NCBI GenBank assembly: GCA_016787265.1
Contig: JAEUVF010000018.1
Coordinates: 121,402 to 185,401, forward strand
Length of the DNA: 64,000 nucleotides
Origin: Flavipsychrobacter sp.
GTDB taxonomy: Bacteria; Bacteroidota; Bacteroidia; Chitinophagales; Chitinophagaceae
Reading direction: 5' to 3'
A program made the position numbers and the translations under genes. Every line of letters starts with the position of its first letter. Positions within the stretch are counted from its first letter, which is position 1. The notes below the pieces were generated by a model. The model saw only the letters and a program-made list of their open reading frames with translations. It did not search any database and was not told the origin of the DNA. Shown piece by piece: positions 1-9,165 of this stretch.

Positions 1-3000
1 CAGCTTTACCACGTATAAATGAAATACCTGATGTAGCTCCATAGAACGCTACGTTACCAATGATGATGTTTTCCTCAGGAACAAAACTTGCCTGCAGGGA
101 TGGATATACGACCAGTTTCGCACCGCTTAATCCTTTTCCAAAATAATCGTTGGCATCACCTTCCAGTTCAAGTGTTACTCCTTTTGTATTGAACGCTCCA
201 AAACTTTGTCCGGCTGTTCCGGTAAATTTGAAATGAATGGTATCATCCGGTAATCCTTCTTCCTTGTACTTCTTCGAAATCTCATTGGACAGAATAGTAC
301 CGATGGTACGATCCGTATTCTTCACATCAAAGGAGGCAAATACTTTCTGCTGGCTTTCCAGTGCTGGTTTTGCTGCGTCCAGTAATTTCCAGTCGAGCAC
401 ATTGCTTAACCCATGATCCTGCTCTTCCATTTTGTACAAGCCTGTGTAACGTGACGCAGGTTCCTTATACAATACAGGAGAGAGGTCGAGCCCTTTGTAT
501 TTCCAATGTGTTACATCTGTTTTTGCTTCCAGGAAATCAACTTGTCCCACCATTTCATTGATGGTTCTGAATCCAAGCTCTGCCATGATCTCTCTCAGAT
601 CTTCCGTGATAAAGCGGAAGAAATTCACCACATGATCCGCATTTCCGGTGAAACGTTTTCTGAGCTCGGGGTCTTGCGTAGCAACACCAACCGGACAAGT
701 ATTCAAATGACACTTACGCATCATGATACAGCCTTCCACAACGAGTGCTGCAGTTGCTATGCCCCATTCTTCCGCACCTAATAAGGTTGCTATCGCGATG
801 TCGCGACCTGTGCGCATCTGTCCATCTGCCTGCAACACCACGCGACTCCTGAGTTTATTTTTCAGCAGGGTCTGGTGCGATTCAGCCAATCCCAGTTCCC
901 AGGGTAATCCTGCATGTTTGATAGAACTGATAGGAGAGGCTCCGGTTCCGCCATCGTGACCAGCAATCAGAATTACATCTGCTTTTGCTTTGGCTACACC
1001 GGCTGCAATGGTTCCAACACCTGCTTTACTTACCAGCTTCACACTGATGCGTGCCGCACGGTTGGAATTCTTTAGGTCATAAATCAGCTGCGCCAGATCT
1101 TCAATACTATAGATATCGTGATGCGGTGGTGGTGAAATCAAACCTACACCCGGAGTGGAATGCCGAACCTTGCCGATCCATTCATCTACTTTATGTCCGG
1201 GTAATTGACCACCTTCTCCGGGTTTGGCACCCTGTGCCATTTTAATCTGTAACTCGTCTGCCATAGTCAGGTAATAACTGGTCACACCAAAGCGACCTGA
1301 TGCTACCTGTTTGATCGCACTGCGCATGGAGTCTCCATTGGCCATGGGCTCATAACGCAATACATCTTCACCACCTTCTCCGGTATTGGATTTAGCACCA
1401 ATGCGGTTCATCGCAATCGCCAGGGTGGAATGTGCTTCGTGTGAAATGGATCCGAAACTCATTGCTCCAGTGGCAAATCGTTTCATGATGCTTTCAGCAG
1501 GTTCAACTTCGTCAATGGAAATAGACGGACGATTGGTTTTAAACTGTAACTGGCTTCTGAGTGTAGCGGCTTTAACGCTTTGATCATTTACCAGCTTTGC
1601 ATATTTTTTGTAAGTCGCATAATCATTCATCTTGGTTGAATACTGCAACAAGTGAATGGTTTGCGGATTGAATAAATGGAATTCTCCTTTTCGTTTCCAT
1701 TGGTAAACACCACCAACCGGCAGACGATCTACCGGAATTTCTTTTTTACTGAACGCAAGGAAATGTTTGGCTAATGCTTCTCTCGCGATTTCATCCAGTC
1801 CCATTCCTTCAATTCGGGATGTGGCACCGGTGAAATATTTTTCAACTACTGTTTTATTCAGACCGATGATTTCAAAGATCTGTGCACCCTGGTAAGATTG
1901 CAGGGTAGAGATACCCATCTTCGAGAAGACTTTCAATAGTCCTTCATTAACCGCCTTGATATAATTTTTCTTGAGCTGATCCGGATCCAGGCTGGTTTCC
2001 AGTTTGCCATTCAGTCGCAGATCACGGATGGTTGACAATGCCAGGTAGGGGTTAATCGCGGTAGCGCCAAATCCAATCAAACAGGCGAAATGATGTACTT
2101 CCCAAACATCGCCGGCTTCTACTACCAATCCTACTTGTCCGCGTAGGCCTTTTCTTATCAGGTGGTGATGAATAGCTGCAGTTGCAAGCAACGATGGAAT
2201 GGGAGCGTGGTCCGAATCAATCGCACGGTCAGAAAGTATCAGTACTTCAAATCCATCCTGTGCAGCATCTACTGCATAGCGGCAAATACGATCCAGCGCC
2301 TTCTGCAAAGATCCCGGTTTGCCATCGGCCCGGAAATAACATTGCAGGGTTTTGGCCTGAAATACACCGGTATCAATACTTCTGATTTTTTCCAGTTCAT
2401 GATTGTTGAGAACCGGATGTTTCAGGGCAACACTGTGTGCGGCCAGAGGTTCTTCTGTCAGCAGGTTACCATTGTTACCAACAAAGGTGGCGAGTGACAT
2501 TACCAGTCGCTCACGGATGGGATCAATTGGCGGATTGGTTACCTGAGCAAACAATTGTTTAAAATAGCTGCTGAGGTGTTGGGGCTGATCACTTAATACC
2601 GCCAGTGGTGTATCTGTTCCCATTGAACCGATCGGCTCTTTGCCATCAATTGCCATGGGTGCTATAATGGTTTCCAGGTCTTCGGTTGAATAACCAAATG
2701 CTTTCTGATACTTGAATACCTGCTCGTGTTCAAGATGTGTGAACAACACTCTTGGCTCAGGCAATTCTTCGAGGCGGATCTTATATTTATTCAGCCACTC
2801 TCCATAAGGCTTCTGGGAGCAGATTTGTTCTTTTAATTCGGTATCGCTGATGATGCGGCCCTGTTCCATATCCACCACAAACATTTTACCAGGCTGCAGG
2901 CGACCTTTTTCAATAACGATGGAAGGATCCACCGGCAATGCGCCTGTTTCCGAAGCCATGATCACACGATCATCATTGGTAACGCAGTAGCGGGAGGGGC

Positions 3001-4114
3001 GAAGACCATTCCGGTCGAGCGTGGCACCAATGATTTTTCCATCTGTGAATGAGATAGAAGCCGGACCGTCCCAGGGTTCCATAAAGGAAGCGTGGAATTC
3101 ATAAAATGCTTTTTTAACCGGATCCATGCTTTCATTGCCATCCCATGCTTCAGGAATTAGCATCATCATTACATGAGGCAATGAACGACCTGATAAAGTC
3201 AGCAATTCGATCATGTTATCCAGGCAGGCGGAATCGGATTGTCCATCTGTAACAATCGGCAGCAGCAGGTCCATTTCTTCCTTGGTGAAATAAGGAGAAG
3301 TAAATCCTTTTTCGTTGGTGCGAAGCCAGTTCAGGTTACCCTGTACGGTATTGATTTCACCATTGTGTGCAATAAAGCGGAAAGGCTGAGCCAGCTTCCA
3401 GGAAGGGAAGGTGTTGGTGGCAAAACGGGAGTGTACCAAACCGAATGCGCTTACCAGTCGTTTGTCATTCAGATCGGGGAAATAACCGCGTACCTGGTTG
3501 CTGGTAAGTTGCCCCTTATACACTACAGTTTTATAGGAAAGAGATGCAATGTAGAATCCAATGGCATCTTTCTTCACCGTATTGTTGATGGTATGGCTGG
3601 CATAATTGCGCAGGATAAAGAGTTTGCGTTCGAACTCATCCGGGTTGTTGATATGATCCGGACATGCAATGAATACGTGCTCCATTTCCGGTTCCACACT
3701 CAGGGCGGTTGCACCAATTCCCTCTGTATTCACCGGCACCTTACGGTAACCAATCACTTCGAGTCCGAGTTTCTCAGCTGCCCGGTTGAAGATATCTCTG
3801 CATTCTTCACGCAGACGAATTTCTCTTGGGAAAAACAATACACCCACTCCATAACGACCGAAAGAGGGGAGATGAAATCCCAGTTTCACACATTCATCAA
3901 AATAGAATTCGTGCGGTACCTGGATCATGATACCGGCGCCATCTCCTGTATTGGCTTCACAGCCACAGGCTCCCCGGTGCTCCATATTTTCCAATACGGT
4001 CAGGGCATCCGAAATGATTTGATGAGATTTGTTGCTTTTGATATTTGCCACAAAACCGATCCCACATGCGTCGCGCTCAAAGGAGGGATGGTATAAACCC
4101 TGGTTGCTTGCCAT
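1..4114 (-). CDS. gltB: glutamate synthase large subunit (3' end beyond the window)
   Basis: Catalyses glutamine + 2-oxoglutarate to two glutamates, the GOGAT step of ammonium assimilation, in the cytoplasm with a small subunit not seen here. Translation from the ATG at 4114 gives a short propeptide followed by Cys17 in ACGIGF, the N-terminal nucleophile of class II glutamine amidotransferases. A C-x5-C-x4-C iron-sulfur motif lies at Cys1129, Cys1135 and Cys1140, followed by PVGVATQ. The last readable residues, GATSGISFIRG, match the start of the GXGXG C-terminal domain. About 1370 codons are present; family members have about 1500, so only the end is missing. The gene follows ilvA on the same strand after a spacer of about 107 bases. 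Confidence 0.95.
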   Translation of the reverse strand, partial: MASNQGLYHPSFERDACGIGFVANIKSNKSHQIISDALTVLENMEHRGACGCEANTGDGAGIMIQVPHEFYFDECVKLGFHLPSFGRYGVGVLFFPREIRLREECRDIFNRAAEKLGLEVIGYRKVPVNTEGIGATALSVEPEMEHVFIACPDHINNPDEFERKLFILRNYASHTINNTVKKDAIGFYIASLSYKTVVYKGQLTSNQVRGYFPDLNDKRLVSAFGLVHSRFATNTFPSWKLAQPFRFIAHNGEINTVQGNLNWLRTNEKGFTSPYFTKEEMDLLLPIVTDGQSDSACLDNMIELLTLSGRSLPHVMMMLIPEAWDGNESMDPVKKAFYEFHASFMEPWDGPASISFTDGKIIGATLDRNGLRPSRYCVTNDDRVIMASETGALPVDPSIVIEKGRLQPGKMFVVDMEQGRIISDTELKEQICSQKPYGEWLNKYKIRLEELPEPRVLFTHLEHEQVFKYQKAFGYSTEDLETIIAPMAIDGKEPIGSMGTDTPLAVLSDQPQHLSSYFKQLFAQVTNPPIDPIRERLVMSLATFVGNNGNLLTEEPLAAHSVALKHPVLNNHELEKIRSIDTGVFQAKTLQCYFRADGKPGSLQKALDRICRYAVDAAQDGFEVLILSDRAIDSDHAPIPSLLATAAIHHHLIRKGLRGQVGLVVEAGDVWEVHHFACLIGFGATAINPYLALSTIRDLRLNGKLETSLDPDQLKKNYIKAVNEGLLKVFSKMGISTLQSYQGAQIFEIIGLNKTVVEKYFTGATSRIEGMGLDEIAREALAKHFLAFSKKEIPVDRLPVGGVYQWKRKGEFHLFNPQTIHLLQYSTKMNDYATYKKYAKLVNDQSVKAATLRSQLQFKTNRPSISIDEVEPAESIMKRFATGAMSFGSISHEAHSTLAIAMNRIGAKSNTGEGGEDVLRYEPMANGDSMRSAIKQVASGRFGVTSYYLTMADELQIKMAQGAKPGEGGQLPGHKVDEWIGKVRHSTPGVGLISPPPHHDIYSIEDLAQLIYDLKNSNRAARISVKLVSKAGVGTIAAGVAKAKADVILIAGHDGGTGASPISSIKHAGLPWELGLAESHQTLLKNKLRSRVVLQADGQMRTGRDIAIATLLGAEEWGIATAALVVEGCIMMRKCHLNTCPVGVATQDPELRKRFTGNADHVVNFFRFITEDLREIMAELGFRTINEMVGQVDFLEAKTDVTHWKYKGLDLSPVLYKEPASRYTGLYKMEEQDHGLSNVLDWKLLDAAKPALESQQKVFASFDVKNTDRTIGTILSNEISKKYKEEGLPDDTIHFKFTGTAGQSFGAFNTKGVTLELEGDANDYFGKGLSGAKLVVYPSLQASFVPEENIIIGNVAFYGATSGISFIRGKA

Positions 4115-4143
4115 CGTTGATAATGCAGTTTAGAAAATTTTCA

Positions 4144-4170
4144 ATAAAAAATACCTTCTGTTAGACAGAA
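4144..4170 (-). terminator. possible weak terminator between ilvA and gltB
   Basis: On the minus strand a small hairpin TTCTGT-CTA-ACAGAA (4156-4170) is followed by GG and a T-rich stretch. The stem is only six pairs, so this may be a weak end to the ilv transcript or have no function. The rest of the ilvA-gltB spacer shows nothing recognisable. Confidence 0.3.
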
Positions 4171-4221
4171 TTAATTATATGCAGCAAGCAAGGCTATGAA
4201 TATACAACAATAAATGAATAT

Positions 4222-5412
4222 TCAGACGAGGTATCCAAAAAGATTATCGTCTTTATTCAGTTCTGTGTAATTGATATGGTACTGCTGCATGTTTTTCAGC
4301 AGGATATGGTAATCTGTCGGGCTTTTGAGTTCAATTCCTACCAGTGCGGGTCCGGTTTCCTTATTGTGTTTCTGAATATATTCGAACCGGGTAATATCGT
4401 CTGATGGTCCCAGGACAAAATTTACAAATTCCTTCAAAGCGCCGGGGCGCTGTGCAAATCGTATGAGGAAATAATGTTTGAGTCCCTCGTATTGGAGGGC
4501 TCTCTCCTTAATTTCCTGCATTCTGTCAATATCGTTGTTGCTGCCGGATACAATGCATACCACCTTTTTTCCCTGTATCTGGTCGGCATATTGGTCCAGG
4601 GCAGCGATGGAGAGGGCTCCGGCAGGTTCTACTACAATGGCATCCTCGTTGTAGAGTTTCAGGATTTCCGCGCAAACCCTTCCTTCCGGTACCAGGAGCA
4701 TATCGTGTAATACTTCCTGGCAGATAGGGAAAGTTTTTTCACCTACCCGTTTAACTGCAGCACCATCTACAAATCGTTCAATGTTTTCGAGGGTTACGGG
4801 TTTGCCTTCTTTCAGTGCCTGGTACATGGATGGAGCACCTTCCGGCTCTACTCCAATGATTTGTGTGGCAGGTGCATAGATCTGAAGATACTTTCCAACA
4901 CCAGCGGAAAGTCCTCCACCACCAACCGGGATAAAAACAAAATCAGGATCGTTTAGTTCTTCCAGGATTTCAACTCCTACAGTTCCCTGTCCTTCAATAA
5001 TCCTTTCATCATCGAAGGGTGGAATAAAGATCATTTCATTAGCCTCCGTATAGGCTTTGGCTGCAGCTGCGCAGTCGTCGAAAGTGTCTCCGGTCAGGCG
5101 TACTTCGATCCAGTCTTCACCAAACATTTTTGTCTGGCTGACTTTCTGATTGGGGGTTATGATGGGCATGAAAACCACTCCCTTTACTTTTAGCTGTTTG
5201 CAACTGAATGCAAATCCCTGGGCATGGTTGCCGGCACTGGCGCAAACCACTCCTTTATGGAGTTGTTCCTGTGGCAGGCTGCTCATCATATTGTAAGCTC
5301 CTCTCAACTTATAACTTCTCACTACCTGCAGGTCTTCCCTTTTCAGGTAGACATGACAGTTATATCGCCGCGATAAATTGGCGTTATAGGTCAGCGGTGT
5401 TTTTTTTATCAC
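4222..5412 (-). CDS. ilvA: threonine ammonia-lyase, biosynthetic (threonine dehydratase)
   Basis: PLP enzyme converting threonine to 2-oxobutanoate, the entry to isoleucine synthesis. The PLP lysine lies in SYKLRGA (Lys35 by this numbering), the phosphate-binding loop is VGGGGLSAG, and the C-terminal third has an ACT-like regulatory domain (RFAQRPGALKEF onward). At about 400 residues it is shorter than the E. coli enzyme of about 514 and carries one regulatory domain. The start is uncertain. The first ordinary start codon in frame is GTG at 5412, yet the upstream codons to the TAA at 5490 read like the family's N-terminal helix (LDFHKAAHRLKK) and contain no ATG, GTG or TTG. Translation may begin at an ATT or ATC near 5467-5472. 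It is last in the ilv run. Confidence 0.93.
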   Translation of the reverse strand: MIKKTPLTYNANLSRRYNCHVYLKREDLQVVRSYKLRGAYNMMSSLPQEQLHKGVVCASAGNHAQGFAFSCKQLKVKGVVFMPIITPNQKVSQTKMFGEDWIEVRLTGDTFDDCAAAAKAYTEANEMIFIPPFDDERIIEGQGTVGVEILEELNDPDFVFIPVGGGGLSAGVGKYLQIYAPATQIIGVEPEGAPSMYQALKEGKPVTLENIERFVDGAAVKRVGEKTFPICQEVLHDMLLVPEGRVCAEILKLYNEDAIVVEPAGALSIAALDQYADQIQGKKVVCIVSGSNNDIDRMQEIKERALQYEGLKHYFLIRFAQRPGALKEFVNFVLGPSDDITRFEYIQKHNKETGPALVGIELKSPTDYHILLKNMQQYHINYTELNKDDNLFGYLV

Positions 5413-5496
5413 CTTCTTCAGGCGATGCGCTGCTTTGTGAAAGTCGAGTATGGAGTTGTTGACTTGAATGATGAGAGGTTTTTTATCTTAATAGAG

Positions 5497-5583
5497 TGAA
5501 TGGTGAATGAAGAGAATGGAGTGAATAAGGTGAATAGTTACTATTGACCATTCACCTCATTCACCTTATTGACTTTATTCACT
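5497..5583. repeat. inverted GTGAATG/CATTCAC repeats between ilvC and ilvA
   Basis: The spacer consists of several copies of GTGAAT(A/G) in the left half and their reverse complements in the right half. The clearest arms are 5524-5535 (AATAAGGTGAAT) and 5559-5570 (ATTCACCTTATT), with more GTGAAT units outside them. The transcript could fold into a long imperfect hairpin. There is no clear T tract, so a terminator is not supported; mRNA end protection or a repeat relic are alternatives. Confidence 0.6.
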
Positions 5584-5587
5584 TATC

Positions 5588-6640
5588 TTACTTCGCCTGG
5601 TTTTCCGGTCTCAGACTTCTAACAGTCTTACCAGCCTGCCACATTTCACTCTCGCGGAGTTCTTTCAGTTCTTCTTCGAGTTTCTCGCGATAGTCGGGCT
5701 GGCTGTTGGAATCGATAGAACGCTGTGATTCTTTTCCGGTTGCCACGCTTTCGTACAGTTCTTTGAATACAGGTGCAGTTGCATCTCTGAATTTTTTCCA
5801 CCAGTCGAGTGCTCCACGCTGTGCAGTTGTAGAACAGTTGGCGTACATCCAGTCCATTCCGTTTTCAGCAACCAGTGGCATCAGAGATTGTGTCAACTCT
5901 TCCACTGTTTCATTGAATGCTTCAGAAGGAGTATGACCTTTATCACGCAATACCTGGTACTGTGCTGCAAAAATGCCCTGGATGGCACCCATCAGGGTTC
6001 CTCTTTCACCAGTCAGATCAGAGTATACTTCTTTTTTGAAATCTGTTTCAAACAGGTAACCGCTTCCTACAGCAATACCCAATGCAATTACACGGTCTTT
6101 TGCTTTACCGGTTGCATCCTGGAAGATGGCATAAGAGCTGTTCAACCCGCGCCCCTGCAGGAACATGCGGCGCAGGGATGTTCCGCTTCCTTTTGGTGCC
6201 ACCAGGAAAACGTCTACATCAGCTGGAGGAATAATTCCTGTTTGCTCATTGAATGTAATTCCGAAGCCGTGAGAGAAGTATAGAGCTTTACCAGGAGTCA
6301 GGTGTTTTTTCACCGTGGGCCACAGGGCGATCTGTGCTGCATCACTCAGCAGGTAACAGATGATGGTTCCACGCTCCAGCGCTTCTTCGATTTCAAACAG
6401 GGTTTCACCAGGAACGAACCCATCAGCGATCGCCTTCTCCCAGGTCTTGGAATTCTTACGCTGACCAACAATAACATTGATGCCATTGTCGCGCTGGTTC
6501 AATGCCTGACCAGGACCCTGAACTCCGTATCCAATTACAGCTACGGTTTCATTTTTTAATACTTCCTGTGCTTTTGACAGGGGAAACTCTTCCCTCGTTA
6601 CTACATTCTCCTCAACTCCTCCGAAATTTAATTTTGCCAT
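5588..6640 (-). CDS. ilvC: ketol-acid reductoisomerase
   Basis: Reduces and isomerises 2-acetolactate and 2-aceto-2-hydroxybutanoate in valine, leucine and isoleucine synthesis, using NAD(P)H and Mg2+. The Rossmann motif VIGYGVQGPG lies near residues 35-44, followed by GQRKNSKTW in the cofactor-specificity loop. The catalytic domain has DLTGERGTLMG, where the acidic residues bind Mg2+. At 350 residues it is a class I length enzyme. It lies 81 bases after ilvN and is separated from ilvA by a repeat-filled spacer. Confidence 0.96.
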   Translation of the reverse strand: MAKLNFGGVEENVVTREEFPLSKAQEVLKNETVAVIGYGVQGPGQALNQRDNGINVIVGQRKNSKTWEKAIADGFVPGETLFEIEEALERGTIICYLLSDAAQIALWPTVKKHLTPGKALYFSHGFGITFNEQTGIIPPADVDVFLVAPKGSGTSLRRMFLQGRGLNSSYAIFQDATGKAKDRVIALGIAVGSGYLFETDFKKEVYSDLTGERGTLMGAIQGIFAAQYQVLRDKGHTPSEAFNETVEELTQSLMPLVAENGMDWMYANCSTTAQRGALDWWKKFRDATAPVFKELYESVATGKESQRSIDSNSQPDYREKLEEELKELRESEMWQAGKTVRSLRPENQAK

Positions 6641-6690
6641 GATTTAAATTGATTAAGAAATTTTACGGTTGCTTGTTATATGTTGTTTGT

Positions 6691-6725
6691 TTTTCACCTT
6701 TCACCTTTCACCTTTCACCTTTCAC
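6691..6725. repeat. five tandem heptamers (C/T)TTTCAC
   Basis: Five exact-length copies of a seven-base unit (the first TTTTCAC, then four CTTTCAC) fill the ilvN-ilvC spacer. The last copy contains the ilvN stop codon at 6722-6724. The same unit, read as GTGAAAG on the other strand, recurs after the OmpH gene near 25,600-25,655. Confidence 0.9.
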
Positions 6726-7312
6726 ATTGTAAACACCTCATCCTGCTTATCCAAATACTCATTCTCCACCACTTCCTCACTAGGTTCCTGCGCTTCAAAC
6801 TCTCTCAGCTTTTCATGGAAGCCACTGCTCGCTTTAATAATCGCTACGCGCGCACTTCTCACAAACTCGATTAAGCCATAAGGTTCCAGTACACTGATTA
6901 GTCTGTCGGTCTCTTCCCGATGACCGGTTGTTTCAAATACAGTATAATCTTTCCGGATCACTACAGCACGCGCACCATATTCTCTCAACAATCGTTCTAC
7001 TTTCACTTTTTCAGCGATCTCATCAGTGGACACTTTGTAAAGTGCCAGTTCCTGCCAGATCAGTTCCTCGTTATTGTTGTAGTAGGCTTTCAACACTTCT
7101 ACCTGCTTTTCAATCTGACGCACGAGTTTTTTAACCACGTCTTCTGTTTCATGGATGACAATGGTAAAGCGATGAATTCCCTCCACTTCAGAGGGTGATG
7201 TATTCAGGCTCTCTACATTGATTTTCCTCCTCGAGAACATGATTGCGATCCGGTTCAGCAAACCGATCTGGTTCTCCGTATAAACTGTTATGGTAAATTC
7301 CTGTTTGGTCAT
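6722..7312 (-). CDS. ilvN: acetolactate synthase small (regulatory) subunit
   Basis: Regulatory partner of IlvB that usually mediates feedback inhibition by valine through an N-terminal ACT domain. The start chosen is ATG at 7312 (MTKQEFTITVYTEN), giving 196 residues and the ACT pattern at once, including NQIGLLNRIAIMFSRR. The reading frame stays open 39 codons further upstream, but that stretch is translated repeat DNA (Arg/Gly/Glu-rich) and is not plausible protein. The C-terminal half (about 85-165) is the typical small-subunit domain. Gene order and direction match IlvB, 113 bases upstream. Confidence 0.94.
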   Translation of the reverse strand: MTKQEFTITVYTENQIGLLNRIAIMFSRRKINVESLNTSPSEVEGIHRFTIVIHETEDVVKKLVRQIEKQVEVLKAYYNNNEELIWQELALYKVSTDEIAEKVKVERLLREYGARAVVIRKDYTVFETTGHREETDRLISVLEPYGLIEFVRSARVAIIKASSGFHEKLREFEAQEPSEEVVENEYLDKQDEVFTM

Positions 7313-7343
7313 CGTTTGTTGTTTTTGTAATCCATAATTTTCG

Positions 7344-7430
7344 AGTCTCCCTTCCCCCGTCTCCTGTCTCCCGTCTCCTTGTCTCCCGTTTCCTGTCTCC
7401 GGTTTCCTGTCTCCCTTCTCCTTTCTCACT
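7344..7430. repeat. polypyrimidine heptamer-like repeat array (GTCTCC family)
   Basis: About 12 degenerate copies of GTCTCC(C/T/G) or GTTTCC(T) run through the ilvB-ilvN spacer and reach the ilvB stop at 7426. On the transcribed strand this is a purine-rich tract of GGGAGAC and GGAGAC units directly 5' of ilvN. A similar pyrimidine-rich stretch lies before the permease gene at 25,697-25,750. Confidence 0.8.
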
Positions 7431-9165
7431 TGAGTCTTATCTCCGCCACACTACAACCCTGGGGCACCATCGGAAATACATTGTTTTCCTTGCCTACCAT
7501 TACTTCGAGCAGGTAAGCTCCTTTATGGTTCAGCATGGTTGAAAGTGCTTCCCGCAGATTTTTTCTTTCACGAACGCTATTGCCATCAATATGATATCCT
7601 TTTGCAACCTGTACAAAATCCGGGCTTGTAATATTCACGAAAGAATAGCGCCGATCATGGAAGAGCTGTTGCCACTGGCGAACCATTCCCAGGAACTCAT
7701 TGTTCAGGATCAGAATTTTTACATCCACATCAAACTGCATGATCGTTCCTAATTCCTGGAGTGTCATCTGGAATCCTCCATCACCAATCACTGCCACTAC
7801 CGTTCTTTTGGGATCACCATATTTTGCTCCAATGGCAGCAGGTAATGCAAAGCCCATGGTTCCCAACCCACCTGAGGTTACATTACTCTTGGTTTGATTG
7901 TAGTTGGCATACCGGCAGGCTACCATCTGGTGCTGACCTACATCCGTTACAATGATGGCATCACCACCCGTTAATTCATTCAGGGTATTGATCACTTCAC
8001 CCATGGTAAGAATCTCTCCGGTTGGGTGCAATTCAGGTTCAATACATTGTTCCTGCTCCTGCTGCGCATACTCACGGAAACGCTGTAGCCATTGTGGATA
8101 TACTTTTGGTTCAATCAGTTCCGTTAGTAAAGGAAGTGTCTCCTTACAATCTCCCCATACCGGAACAGTTGCCTTCACATTTTTATCAATCTCAGCCGGA
8201 TCAATATCCAGGTGGATTACTTTAGCCTGCTTGGCGTATTTATCAAGGCGACCGGTTACCCGATCATCAAAGCGCATACCCACGGCTATCAGTACATCAC
8301 ATTCATTGGTCAGTACATTCGGACCATAATTTCCATGCATGCCCAGCATTCCAACGGCCAATGGATGATCTGTTGGAATGGCACTCATTCCCATGATGGT
8401 CCAGGCAGAAGGGATACCCGCTTTTTCAATAAATGTTATAAATTCTTTCTCCGCTTTACCAAGAATAACACCCTGACCAAAAATTACAAAAGGTTGTTTT
8501 GCCTCATTGATCAATGCTGCTGCCTGCTCAATATATTCCTTGCGCACATTGGGTTTCGGACGATAGCTGCGGATATGATCACATTTTTTATAGCCTTCAT
8601 ATTCGAACAACTGTATCTGGGCGTTTTTGGTTATGTCAATCAACACCGGACCAGGGCGCCCTGTTCTGGCAATGTAAAATGCTTTTGCCAGCACCGACGG
8701 AATTTCCGCAGCATCGGTTACCTGGTAATTCCATTTGGTTACCGGTGTAGTAATATTGATTACATCCGTTTCCTGGAAAGCATCTGTTCCCAGCAGATGC
8801 GCAAATACCTGTCCGGTTATAGCCACCACCGGAGTGGAGTCAATCATTGCATCTGCCAATCCGGTTACAAGATTCGTTGCACCCGGACCACTGGTCGCGA
8901 ACACCACACCTACTTCCCCGGATGTACGCGCAAATCCCTGGGCAGCGTGAATGCCTCCCTGTTCGTGACGTACCAGGATATGTTCCAGTTGATTACTATA
9001 ATCATATAGTGCATCGTATATGGGCATGATAGCCCCACCGGGATAACCAAATATGGTTTTCACACCTTCCGCAATCAATGCTTCCAGTACGGCTTTCGAT
9101 CCACTAATGGTCTCAGTCTTCGTCGGTAACGCAGCCTTCTGCGGCTGACTTAACGTGCTTTGCAT
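7426..9165 (-). CDS. ilvB: acetolactate synthase large (catalytic) subunit
   Basis: Thiamine-diphosphate enzyme that condenses pyruvate with pyruvate or 2-oxobutanoate, the first common step of valine, leucine and isoleucine synthesis. The N-terminal domain shows FGYPGGAIMPIYDAL and the catalytic Glu in VRHEQGG; the cofactor-binding motif is GDGGFQMTLQEL followed by ILNNEFLGMVRQW near the C-terminus. At 579 residues it is full length. The ATG at 9165 lies inside the 3' end of ilvD, a 53-base overlap, and no better start lies between it and the conserved TISGSKAVLEAL, so translational coupling with ilvD is likely. Confidence 0.96.
   Translation of the reverse strand: MQSTLSQPQKAALPTKTETISGSKAVLEALIAEGVKTIFGYPGGAIMPIYDALYDYSNQLEHILVRHEQGGIHAAQGFARTSGEVGVVFATSGPGATNLVTGLADAMIDSTPVVAITGQVFAHLLGTDAFQETDVINITTPVTKWNYQVTDAAEIPSVLAKAFYIARTGRPGPVLIDITKNAQIQLFEYEGYKKCDHIRSYRPKPNVRKEYIEQAAALINEAKQPFVIFGQGVILGKAEKEFITFIEKAGIPSAWTIMGMSAIPTDHPLAVGMLGMHGNYGPNVLTNECDVLIAVGMRFDDRVTGRLDKYAKQAKVIHLDIDPAEIDKNVKATVPVWGDCKETLPLLTELIEPKVYPQWLQRFREYAQQEQEQCIEPELHPTGEILTMGEVINTLNELTGGDAIIVTDVGQHQMVACRYANYNQTKSNVTSGGLGTMGFALPAAIGAKYGDPKRTVVAVIGDGGFQMTLQELGTIMQFDVDVKILILNNEFLGMVRQWQQLFHDRRYSFVNITSPDFVQVAKGYHIDGNSVRERKNLREALSTMLNHKGAYLLEVMVGKENNVFPMVPQGCSVAEIRLK

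Noticed and set aside
3239..4096. 285-codon plus-strand frame
   Set aside because: Lies wholly antisense to gltB, whose amidotransferase motif is read on the minus strand; composition (many His, Phe, Cys) is that of a shadow frame.
6691..6725. CRISPR array
   Set aside because: Units are seven bases without spacers.
7313..7429. N-terminal 39-codon extension of ilvN
   Set aside because: The codons translate a repeat array (Gly/Arg/Glu-rich); the ACT domain begins at the internal Met.
8212..9009. 265-codon plus-strand frame
   Set aside because: Antisense to ilvB, which has all ThDP-enzyme motifs.
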